A stretch of 39,620 bases of DNA from an uncultured Pelagibacteraceae bacterium (lineage in GTDB: Bacteria > Pseudomonadota > Alphaproteobacteria > Pelagibacterales > Pelagibacteraceae): the NCBI GenBank assembly GCA_902609915.1, contig CACLTO010000006.1, positions 1-39,620 on the forward strand, given 5' to 3'. Position 1 is the first letter of the stretch. Every line of letters starts with the position of its first letter. Of this stretch, positions 9,415-17,981 are shown one piece after another. A model generated the notes under the pieces. The model had not been told where the DNA came from and searched no databases. It saw only the letters and a list, made by a program, of their open reading frames with translations. Both the position numbers and the translations under genes were made by a program.

Positions 9415-10572
9415 TTATATCTTAACTTTTCCAATTGGACCAAACTCATTTTCATACGCAAGTTTGTAATTTGGCTGATTCATCAGCAAGTACTTCATTA
9501 CTCTCTTCGCATATGCTTTCTGAGATTCGACTACTTTCTTAAAGAAAGGATCTTTCTTATTGAAATCACCGATTACCTTGTCCCAACCTTTTAATTGTTG
9601 AGCTAAGATCTCATCAGAAGTTTGATACACATTTACTTTATGCTCATTCATCAACTTAGCTAAGTCAGCTGAGTATCTTACTAAAGCTTTAAAGTAGTTA
9701 TCACTGTTTGCAGCATAAGCAGCATTTTTCAATATTGCTTGGTGTGCAGGTGATAAGCTATTATATGTTTTTTTGTTTACTGGGATCTCAAACATCTCTT
9801 GAGATTGGTGGAAGCTTCCTAAGTGATAGTGCTTAGAAACATCTTGCATACCAAATTGAGAGTCTGAAGTTGGGTTGTTAAACTCAGCTGCTTCAATCAA
9901 ACCAGTTTTCATAGCTGGTTGAATTTCACCACCTGGTAATTGTCTAACTACCATTCCCATTGCAGTTAAAACGTTAGTCGCTAGACCAACCGTTCTATAC
10001 TTCATACCTTTAACGTCAGATACTTTAGTTACGTTCTTTTTAAACCAACCAAAAGGCTGAGCTGGCATAGGCATATGGAAAAAACCAACATAATCGAATC
10101 CTACTTTTGCAAGAGTTTCGTCATATAGTTTTCTTCCTCCACCATACTCCATCCATCCCATAACTTCTTGAGATGACATACCGTATGAAGGACCAGTTCC
10201 AAATAAAGATGCAGCTGGATTTTTACCATACCAATATGCAGTCACCCAGTGACCCATATCTACTACACCAGAACTTACTGCTTGTCCGATTTCTGAAGTC
10301 TTTACGACCGCTCCAACTGGTTGAAGATCAATCTTGAGTGTACCACCAGACATTTCATCTACCATTTTGCAGTAGTCTCCGGCCATTTCAAAAAAGATGT
10401 TTGCTCCACTTGGCCATGCAGCTTGCATCTTTAAAGTTTTATGACCGCCAGCAGTTGCTATATTCGGCATTGCAACCGCAGCTGCAGCTACAGCACTAGC
10501 TTTAGCAGCAGTTTTAAAGAACTTACGTCTTGAAGATGTTTTCACCTTCAATGATTTGTTTTCTTTAGTCAT
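9415..10572 (-). CDS. TRAP transporter substrate-binding protein (DctP family, TakP-like)
   Basis: Twin-arginine signal SSRRKFFKTAAKASAVAAAAVAMPNIATA; DctP fold motifs; YGMSSQEVMGWMEYGGGRKLYDE resembles TakP-type 2-oxoacid binders. Confidence 0.9.
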   Translation of the reverse strand: MTKENKSLKVKTSSRRKFFKTAAKASAVAAAAVAMPNIATAGGHKTLKMQAAWPSGANIFFEMAGDYCKMVDEMSGGTLKIDLQPVGAVVKTSEIGQAVSSGVVDMGHWVTAYWYGKNPAASLFGTGPSYGMSSQEVMGWMEYGGGRKLYDETLAKVGFDYVGFFHMPMPAQPFGWFKKNVTKVSDVKGMKYRTVGLATNVLTAMGMVVRQLPGGEIQPAMKTGLIEAAEFNNPTSDSQFGMQDVSKHYHLGSFHQSQEMFEIPVNKKTYNSLSPAHQAILKNAAYAANSDNYFKALVRYSADLAKLMNEHKVNVYQTSDEILAQQLKGWDKVIGDFNKKDPFFKKVVESQKAYAKRVMKYLLMNQPNYKLAYENEFGPIGKVKI

Positions 10573-10588
10573 TATTACTCCTCTATAT

Positions 10589-10613
10589 AGTTAATTAACT
10601 GTTTAATTTAAAC
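10589..10613. promoter_or_regulatory. Two abutting dyad symmetries upstream of dctP, possible operator
   Basis: AGTTAATTAACT (perfect palindrome) directly followed by GTTTAA-T-TTAAAC, just upstream of the dctP ribosome-binding region (GAGGAG). Confidence 0.3.
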
Positions 10614-10690
10614 ATAGATTCAGATTAGAGTCTTTCTAAAAAAACGTGTTGATGACGCAGAAATTTAATTAAATTCAATCTAGGGTAGTA

Positions 10691-11644
10691 TTAATTAACT
10701 TTATTTACACAATTTCCAGTGTTGAAAAACTCATCAATATTATCTATCGCTAAATTAGCCATTGCAATCCTAGTATCTTTGGTTGCACTTCCTAAATGAG
10801 GTAAAATAAATGCTGATTTGATTTTTAGATAACCAGGATTTAAATTTGGCTCATTCTTATAGACATCTAAACCCGCTGCATAAATTTTTCTTCTATTGAG
10901 CGCGTCTATTAAAGCTTCGTCATCAATTATATCACCTCTTGCAACGTTTGTTATTACTGCTCCTTTTGGAAAATATTCGACTGTTTCTTTATTTATCATA
11001 TTTTCAGTTTCTTTGGTTGCAGGGCAACAGATAGATAAGACATCAGAAGCTGAAAAAAGACTTTTAATATTATTGTGATAGGTTGCTCCATTTTCCTTAT
11101 CTTCAGATAACTTTGATCTATTATGATAATGTATTAACATACCTAGAGACTTTGCAATTTTTGCAATTTTTTGTCCAATCCTTCCCATTCCAAGAATACC
11201 TAGCCTAGTTCCAGTTAATTGCTTACCAATTAAATAATCTGCAGACCATTTCCAGCCACCCTCTTTTGCAGACTGTATGCCTTCTGAAGCTCTCCTACAT
11301 GCACCTAATATTAGTAATATTCCTATTTCTGCTGTAGCATCAGACAACACGTCTGGAGTGTTGGTTACTGCAATACCTTTCTCTTTAGCAGCGTTTAAAT
11401 CAATATTTCCAAAACCTACTGCAAAGTTTGAAATTATTTTAATTGTATCTGGGAGCTTTTTAATCGTCTCTTTATCCATTTTATCGGTAAGCGATGTCAA
11501 AATTCCATCACAACCTTGGCTCATCTTTACTACTTTCGATTGTGAATATAATTCGTCATTAGTATTAAAAAGAGAGTTAAATGTTTTTGCAGCTTTATCC
11601 TCACTATCTTTAATCAATTTTCTAGTAATCAAGATTTTTTTCAT
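10691..11644 (-). CDS. D-isomer specific 2-hydroxyacid dehydrogenase (glyoxylate/hydroxypyruvate reductase-like)
   Basis: LGILGMGRIGQKIAKIAKSLGM NAD-binding motif; NVARGDIIDDEALIDAL; LPHLGSATKDTR. Confidence 0.93.
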   Translation of the reverse strand: MKKILITRKLIKDSEDKAAKTFNSLFNTNDELYSQSKVVKMSQGCDGILTSLTDKMDKETIKKLPDTIKIISNFAVGFGNIDLNAAKEKGIAVTNTPDVLSDATAEIGILLILGACRRASEGIQSAKEGGWKWSADYLIGKQLTGTRLGILGMGRIGQKIAKIAKSLGMLIHYHNRSKLSEDKENGATYHNNIKSLFSASDVLSICCPATKETENMINKETVEYFPKGAVITNVARGDIIDDEALIDALNRRKIYAAGLDVYKNEPNLNPGYLKIKSAFILPHLGSATKDTRIAMANLAIDNIDEFFNTGNCVNKVN

Positions 11645-11656
11645 AGAGTTTTTTTA

Positions 11657-13030
11657 TTAATTAAGATCGAAAACCTTGCCTGGATTCATAATATTATTTT
11701 GATCAATACTTCTTTTTATTAATTTCATTACTGGAATATTGTCTCCATGCTCCTTTAAGAGATATTCTTTTTTATGAAGGCCTACACCATGTTCACCAGT
11801 AATCGTTCCATTTAATTCAAGTGCTTTTTTTATTAATAAATCATTAAATTGTTTAATTCTTTTATACATTTCTTTATCTTTTGGATCGAATGGCAAAAGT
11901 ACATGAAAATTTCCGTCACCTAAGTGTCCTACCATTGGTGCTCTGAGACCAAATTTTTCTGCTTGTTCCTCTGCATAATTTACACATTCTGTTATACTTG
12001 AAATAGGTAAGCACACATCTGTTGAGTAGACTCTTCCGTTGTTTATTAAAGCTTTTACTGAATAATAAACATCCCATCTCGCTCTCCAAAGTTTATTTCT
12101 TTCCTCTAAATCTTTAGCCCACTTAAAAGAGCTACCATTATTATCTTTAGATATTTCCTCTACGATTTTGATATTTTCATTGTTAGACAATTCTGATCCA
12201 TGAAATTCAAAAAATAACGTGGGCGTTTCTTTTACATCATTTAGTTTCGAATAATTTATACTTATGCCCATTTGATCTTTGTTAAGCATTTCAATTCTCG
12301 CGATCGGTACTCCATATTGGATAACTTGTTGCGCAGTCAGAACCGCATTTTCTAAAGATGGAAAATGACAAACAGCAGACATTATACTTTCTGGTATAGG
12401 TGAAAGTCTTAATTGAACTTCGGTTATTATTCCCAACGTTCCCTCAGAGCCTATGAACAAATTTGTTAAATTGTAACCTGCAGAGGTTTTTTTAGTTCTT
12501 CCTCCTGTGTTAATGATATCACCATTAGGTAAAACAACAGTAAGGCCCAAGATAACAGTCTTCATTGTTCCATATTTAACTGCCATTGTTCCTGAAGCTG
12601 ACGTTGAGGCCATGCCTCCAATAGCTGCATTAGCACCTGGATCAATCGGAAAAAAAACACCATCTTCTCGTAAATAATCATTAAGTTGCTCTTTTGTTAC
12701 ACAAGCTTGAACTCTACAATCAAAGTCCTCAGCGTTAACACTTAAAATTTTATTCATTTTTTCTAAACAAATAGTTATTCCCTCTTCATTTCCTACAACA
12801 TTACCCTCTAGTGATGTTCCTGTGCCAAAAGGGACAACAGGAATTTTATGTTCATTACAAAGTCTTAGTATTTGAGAAACCTCTTCATTAGTCTCTGGAA
12901 ATACCACAGCTTTTGATAGAATCGGATCATAGGTATCTTCACCTCTAGCGTAATTTGTCCTTGTAGACACAGAGGTCGAAAATCTTGAATTAAAAATCTT
13001 TTTAAGCTCAGTTTGGACTTGATCATTCAT
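11657..13030 (-). CDS. FAD-binding oxidase (GlcD/D-lactate dehydrogenase family)
   Basis: PVVPFGTGTSLEGNVVG, GSEGTLGIITEVQLRL, GHLGDGNFHVL, TGEHGVGLHKKEYL. Confidence 0.93.
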   Translation of the reverse strand: MNDQVQTELKKIFNSRFSTSVSTRTNYARGEDTYDPILSKAVVFPETNEEVSQILRLCNEHKIPVVPFGTGTSLEGNVVGNEEGITICLEKMNKILSVNAEDFDCRVQACVTKEQLNDYLREDGVFFPIDPGANAAIGGMASTSASGTMAVKYGTMKTVILGLTVVLPNGDIINTGGRTKKTSAGYNLTNLFIGSEGTLGIITEVQLRLSPIPESIMSAVCHFPSLENAVLTAQQVIQYGVPIARIEMLNKDQMGISINYSKLNDVKETPTLFFEFHGSELSNNENIKIVEEISKDNNGSSFKWAKDLEERNKLWRARWDVYYSVKALINNGRVYSTDVCLPISSITECVNYAEEQAEKFGLRAPMVGHLGDGNFHVLLPFDPKDKEMYKRIKQFNDLLIKKALELNGTITGEHGVGLHKKEYLLKEHGDNIPVMKLIKRSIDQNNIMNPGKVFDLN

Positions 13031-13069
13031 ACTGGAGAATATTAGTAAAGATTAAGAGAAAAATACAGC

Positions 13070-14236
13070 TTATTTAGTTAGCATTTTCTTTATGTTTTCT
13101 AAAGCCTGTGAAATATTATCTCTTGATGCCGCAAAGCTAAATCTCACATAATTTTGGCAGGTTTCACCAAAAGCTGATCCAGGGACTATTGCTACTCCTG
13201 CTTCATGCATAGCCTTTCTAGCAAATTCTGCTCCATTCATCCCTGTACCAATTACCTTAGGAAATGCATAAAAAGCTCCACCGGGCAAACTACATTCCAC
13301 ACCTGGTAAATCATTTAAACCTTTATAAATTAAATCTCTTCTTTGAGTGAACTTTTCCATCATAGCATCAATTGAGTCATCTGGTCCATCTAGTGCAGCA
13401 ATACCTGCAAACTGAGCTGCAGCATTAACGCATGAAACACTATTTATTAATAATTTATTAACATGCTCAACTAAATGTTGTGGCCAGAAACTCCAACCAA
13501 GTCTCCACCCAGTCATTGAATAAGCTTTACTCCATCCTTCTAATACTATTAATCTTTCTCTTAATTCTGGATAATTAAAAAATGTAGGCATTTCTTTTCC
13601 ATCAAAAATTTGTCTGCTATAAATTTCATCACTAAGTATTGTCACATGAGGATGTTTCTTGAGACCATCAGCAAGAACATCTATATCTTTTTTCTCTACA
13701 AAACTTCCTGTTGGATTGTTGGGATTGATTAAGATTAACAATCGAGTTTTATCTGTTATTAAAGATAATATTTTATCTGGATCAAATCTTAAGTCTTTAT
13801 CCTCTGTTAAGTCATATGGGACCGAGGCTGAACCTGTGTAATTTATCATTGACTCATAAATTGGAAAAGCCGGTGTAGGATGAATAATCTCTGCTCCTGG
13901 TTCACCGAAACATTGAATAGCGTAACTCATTGTCGGCTTTCCACCTGGCATGATTATTATTCTCTCAAAATCTATATCGACATTATAACGTTTTTTTATC
14001 CACCTAGTTACAGATTGACGACATTCAGGAATACCATTTGACATCACATACCCATGATGTCCATCATCAAGTGCTTTTTTAGCTGCTTCAACAACATGTT
14101 TGGGAGTTTTAAAATCTGGTTGCCCTAATCCTAAATGAATCATAGATTTTCCTTGAGCTTCTAACTTTTTTGCTTCTGCTAGGACCGTAAATGCAGACTC
14201 TGTTCCTAATCTTTCTAAACTTTTTGCTAATTTCAT
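13070..14236 (-). CDS. Pyridoxal phosphate-dependent aminotransferase, class I/II
   Basis: NPNNPTGS, SDEIYSRQIF, GWSKAYSMTGWRLG (PLP lysine), FSFAASRDNI. Confidence 0.93.
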   Translation of the reverse strand: MKLAKSLERLGTESAFTVLAEAKKLEAQGKSMIHLGLGQPDFKTPKHVVEAAKKALDDGHHGYVMSNGIPECRQSVTRWIKKRYNVDIDFERIIIMPGGKPTMSYAIQCFGEPGAEIIHPTPAFPIYESMINYTGSASVPYDLTEDKDLRFDPDKILSLITDKTRLLILINPNNPTGSFVEKKDIDVLADGLKKHPHVTILSDEIYSRQIFDGKEMPTFFNYPELRERLIVLEGWSKAYSMTGWRLGWSFWPQHLVEHVNKLLINSVSCVNAAAQFAGIAALDGPDDSIDAMMEKFTQRRDLIYKGLNDLPGVECSLPGGAFYAFPKVIGTGMNGAEFARKAMHEAGVAIVPGSAFGETCQNYVRFSFAASRDNISQALENIKKMLTK

Positions 14237-14251
14237 AATTTTATCCTTTGA

Positions 14252-15400
14252 TTATCTATAGATTAATTTTGAACTATTCAACTCTTTTAAGTTTTTGCAC
14301 CCCATTAAAACCATATTTCTATTAATCTCATCGTGCATGTTTTGAAGCAAATGTTCAACACCTTGTTGGCCCCCTGCGGCCAAAGAGAACAAAAACATTT
14401 TTCCAAAACTACAGGCTTTTGCACCTGCCGCAATTGCTTTTAACACGTGAGTTCCTCTCCTCACTCCTCCGTCTAAAATAATTTCGAGTTTATCACCTAC
14501 AGCATCAGAAATTGCCTTAACTTGATCAAAGGGTGATCTTGAACCATCCAACTGTCTACCACCATGATTTGATATCATGACGGCTGTGCAGCCTATATCT
14601 ATAGCTCTTTTAGCATCCTCAACTGACATAACTCCTTTAAGTGCAAAAGGCCCATTCCACTTTTTTGCACAATATTCTGCATCCTTCCATCCCATGGCAG
14701 GATCATATTGTTCATTTATATAATCGATAACTGACTTAGCAATATTAGTTCCTTTATCTGTTTTTTTTTTTACATTTGATAATTCAAATCTCTTTCCAGT
14801 TAAATAATTAAATACCCAACTAGGTCTCATTGCGAAGCTCATTAAACTTTGAAAAGTTAACTTTGGTGGTGTTGTAAAGCCTGTTCTATGATCTTTTTCT
14901 CTATTTCCTGCTACTAAAGTATCGACAGTCAAACACATAGCATCAAAACCAGATCTTCTTGATCTATCAATTAAATCATCAGAAATTGATCTATCTTTGT
15001 GGACGTAAAGTTGAAATAATTTTGGACCACTAGAAATATTTGATATTTCCTCAATTGAGTTATTTCCCATCGAAGACATACTGTAGAAGGTTCCAAATTT
15101 TTCTGCTGCTCTAGCTGAGGCTTTATCTCCATCTGGATGATAAAGTCTTTGCATCGCAGCTGGTGATAGAAAAATTGGCATATCTATTTTACGACCAAAT
15201 AAAGTAGTTGATAGATCTGGTTTCCCAACACTCGCAAGAATATTTGGAACTAAATCACATTCATTAAATGAATCAGTATTACGTCTAAGTGTTGATTCAT
15301 CGTCTGATCCTCCGTCAATGTAATGAAAAATTGGTGCTGGCAATTTTTTTTTTGCCAGTTTTCTGAAATCTTCAAAATTATAACAACCTTTTAAACTCAC
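14252..15400 (-). CDS. FMN-dependent alpha-hydroxyacid dehydrogenase (L-lactate dehydrogenase/LldD-like), copy 1
   Basis: FHYIDGGSDDE, LTVDTLVAGNREKD, SNHGGRQLDGSRSPFDQ, LDGGVRRGTHVLKA. Confidence 0.92.
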   Translation of the reverse strand: MSLKGCYNFEDFRKLAKKKLPAPIFHYIDGGSDDESTLRRNTDSFNECDLVPNILASVGKPDLSTTLFGRKIDMPIFLSPAAMQRLYHPDGDKASARAAEKFGTFYSMSSMGNNSIEEISNISSGPKLFQLYVHKDRSISDDLIDRSRRSGFDAMCLTVDTLVAGNREKDHRTGFTTPPKLTFQSLMSFAMRPSWVFNYLTGKRFELSNVKKKTDKGTNIAKSVIDYINEQYDPAMGWKDAEYCAKKWNGPFALKGVMSVEDAKRAIDIGCTAVMISNHGGRQLDGSRSPFDQVKAISDAVGDKLEIILDGGVRRGTHVLKAIAAGAKACSFGKMFLFSLAAGGQQGVEHLLQNMHDEINRNMVLMGCKNLKELNSSKLIYR

Positions 15401-16551
15401 TATTTCCTAAATCTCAGATTATTTCTATTTAGATCACTAATTTTTGTGCAGCCCATAAGTTTCATGTCTCTTACTAATTCAGTCTTATACTTTTCTAATG
15501 CTCTTTCAACTCCTGCCTGGCCAGCAGCTGCTAAAGCGTAAAGATAAAGTCTACCTCCTGAACAAGCTTTAGCTCCTAATGATAATGCTTTTAACATGTG
15601 AGTTCCTCTATGAATTCCTCCTTCACAAATCACGTCCAATTTATCTCCGACAGCATCAACAATTTCAGCTAATTGATCGAAGGGAGATCTTGATCCATCA
15701 AGCTGTCTTCCACCATGGTTTGATACCATGATGCCAGTACAACCGATATCAACAGCTCTTTTTGCATCTTCAACACTCATAATACCCTTAAGTGCAAAAT
15801 GACCACCCCATTTAGAGCAAAGGTTTTCTGCATCTTTCCAATTCATAGACTGATCTAACATAGTAGAAAAGTAATTTCCAATTGATGAGTTGGTACTGGT
15901 TCCTTCCTTTACAAAATCTTGAAGATGAGGAAGTTCAAATTTACCTTTTGTTAAATAATTTATTCCCCACATTGGCTTAGTGGCAAAGCTAAAAAGACTT
16001 GATAATGTTAGTTTAGGCGGAGATGTAAAACCAGTCCTAAGATCCCTTTCACGATTACCTCCAGTTATAGTGTCAACAGTTAAAGCCATAACATCAAATT
16101 TGGCAGCTTTTGCTCTTTCTAAACAAGAATCGTTTAAACCTCTATCCTTATGGAAATAAAATTGAAACATTTTTGGAGTATCAATCATTGAGGATATTTC
16201 CTCTACGCTTACAGTAGCTAAAGCAGAAACACCAAACATTGTATTAAACTTTTTTGCAGCTTTTCCCACTGCTCTTTCACCATCATAATGAAAAAGTCTT
16301 TGAAGTGCTGTGGGTGACAAATAAAAAGGTAGATCTAATTTTTTTCCAAAAATGGTGGTCGATAAATCAACTTCTGCTACCCCTCTTAAAACATTCGGAA
16401 CTAAATCAACGTCGTCAAATGCACTTGTATTCCTGGCATATGTAACTTCATCATCAGCAGCACCATCAATATAATGGAATATCGGTGAAGGTAGCTTTTT
16501 TTGTGCTAGTTTTCTAAAATCACTAAAATTGTGGCAATCTTTTAAATTCAT
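15400..16551 (-). CDS. FMN-dependent alpha-hydroxyacid dehydrogenase (L-lactate dehydrogenase/LldD-like), copy 2
   Basis: FHYIDGAADDE, LTVDTITGGNRERD, SNHGGRQLDGSRSPFDQ, CEGGIHRGTHMLKA; tandem paralogue of 14252-15400. Confidence 0.92.
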   Translation of the reverse strand: MNLKDCHNFSDFRKLAQKKLPSPIFHYIDGAADDEVTYARNTSAFDDVDLVPNVLRGVAEVDLSTTIFGKKLDLPFYLSPTALQRLFHYDGERAVGKAAKKFNTMFGVSALATVSVEEISSMIDTPKMFQFYFHKDRGLNDSCLERAKAAKFDVMALTVDTITGGNRERDLRTGFTSPPKLTLSSLFSFATKPMWGINYLTKGKFELPHLQDFVKEGTSTNSSIGNYFSTMLDQSMNWKDAENLCSKWGGHFALKGIMSVEDAKRAVDIGCTGIMVSNHGGRQLDGSRSPFDQLAEIVDAVGDKLDVICEGGIHRGTHMLKALSLGAKACSGGRLYLYALAAAGQAGVERALEKYKTELVRDMKLMGCTKISDLNRNNLRFRK

Positions 16552-16559
16552 TAGTTTAT

Positions 16560-17069
16560 TTAAAATTTTTTAAGAAAATTAAACATATAACTATTTGCCC
16601 CAGGATTTTTATCCCCTAAACTAGCGTTAGATACATGATTGTAAGATACAGCAAGATTTGTTGTATCTGATGTTTTGTAAGATAATTGCACTTCAGATTT
16701 AAATTCAAGAATATGACCTAAATCCTTTCCATCACCTTCGTGATAAAGCCCAGGAGCAAAGCTTGGAGTAAAATAGAATGAACCCATATCCACGTTCCAC
16801 TCAACACCAGTGTAGATATACGCTGCAGAATTTTCTGTTACAAAACCACCTGTAATTGGAGAGACGTTTCCTAAAAAAGTATCCCTATTTAAATTTTCAT
16901 CTTGATGTTGAAAACCTAATAATATTGCTTTTTGTTTATCGTCACTAAAATCGAAGTTCCCAACAAATAAATTCACTTGATGATTATCGTTTTCAGTTGT
17001 TGTCTCTCCAAATAAGTTTGAAGGCAAAATTGAAACAAATAAAATCAAAAAAAATTTTTTAATTTTCAT
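16560..17069 (-). CDS. PagL-like acyloxyacyl hydrolase (lipid A 3-O-deacylase family)
   Basis: Signal peptide, beta-rich body, LEFKSEVQLSY and C-terminal NHVSNASLGDKNPGANS resembling the PagL His-Ser motif. Confidence 0.75.
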   Translation of the reverse strand: MKIKKFFLILFVSILPSNLFGETTTENDNHQVNLFVGNFDFSDDKQKAILLGFQHQDENLNRDTFLGNVSPITGGFVTENSAAYIYTGVEWNVDMGSFYFTPSFAPGLYHEGDGKDLGHILEFKSEVQLSYKTSDTTNLAVSYNHVSNASLGDKNPGANSYMFNFLKKF

Positions 17070-17085
17070 AATTATAAAATAAAGG

Positions 17086-17448
17086 TTATTTTTTAATATA
17101 AAACTTTTTAATGATTATTGCACCACCTGCTAAGAATATCAATAGAGGCAATAACCATAAAAAATAAGTATTTCTATTGAAAATTGGATCATACAATATC
17201 CATTCACCATATTTTTGTTCTAGAAAACTATATATTTGTTTCTCATTCATGCCTTCATTGATTTTATCCTTAATCACTAATTTTAGACTTAATGCAAATT
17301 CAGAGTCTGAGTCATAAACAGACTGACCCTGACAAATAAGACATCTTAAATTTTTTGCAATTTGATTTTCAGTTTTAATTTCATCTGCTTTCAATAAAGT
17401 AAAATTAAGTATAATACTTATCATAAAAAATATTTTTAATAATCTCAT
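17086..17448 (-). CDS. ccmH: Cytochrome c maturation protein CcmH
   Basis: LRCLICQGQS (LRCxxCQ motif), C-terminal TM helix. Confidence 0.93.
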   Translation of the reverse strand: MRLLKIFFMISIILNFTLLKADEIKTENQIAKNLRCLICQGQSVYDSDSEFALSLKLVIKDKINEGMNEKQIYSFLEQKYGEWILYDPIFNRNTYFLWLLPLLIFLAGGAIIIKKFYIKK

Positions 17449-17981
17449 TCTATTATTTTTTCAATTTCCATTAAACTTTTACCATTAATTGGACCAATAT
17501 ATCTTTTGATGATTTTATTTTGATAAATTAAAAAACTTTCTGGCACCCCGTATGCACCCCAGTCTATTGAGGCAGTGCCATCTCCATCAATAACAATTTT
17601 AGTGTAAGGATTTCCGAGCTCATCCAAAAATTTTTTTGCATTATTGGTTTTATCTTTATAGTTAAAACCAGTAATTTGGATTTTTTCATTTATTTTTAAC
17701 TCCATTAAAAACTCATGTTCCTCCCTACAAGGAATACACCAAGATGACCATATATTCATCAAATGGAATTTATTATCATCAAAAATTTTTTCTGTAACAG
17801 TTTCTTTATCTGCATAAAGTGAATTTAAAGTGAAAGACGGTACTTTTTTTTCTATATTAATGTTTGGAGTATAAATATTTGAATTTTTTAAACCTGTAAA
17901 AAAAATAATAAAAATAATAAAAAAAAATACAACTATAATTATAGGTGTGAACTTAAACTTCATTTCTTTTTTTTGAGACAC
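17445..17981 (-). CDS. ccmG: Thiol:disulfide interchange protein CcmG/DsbE
   Basis: WSSWCIPCREEH redoxin motif, GVPESFLI cis-Pro, N-terminal anchor. Confidence 0.93.
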   Translation of the reverse strand: MSQKKEMKFKFTPIIIVVFFFIIFIIFFTGLKNSNIYTPNINIEKKVPSFTLNSLYADKETVTEKIFDDNKFHLMNIWSSWCIPCREEHEFLMELKINEKIQITGFNYKDKTNNAKKFLDELGNPYTKIVIDGDGTASIDWGAYGVPESFLIYQNKIIKRYIGPINGKSLMEIEKIIE

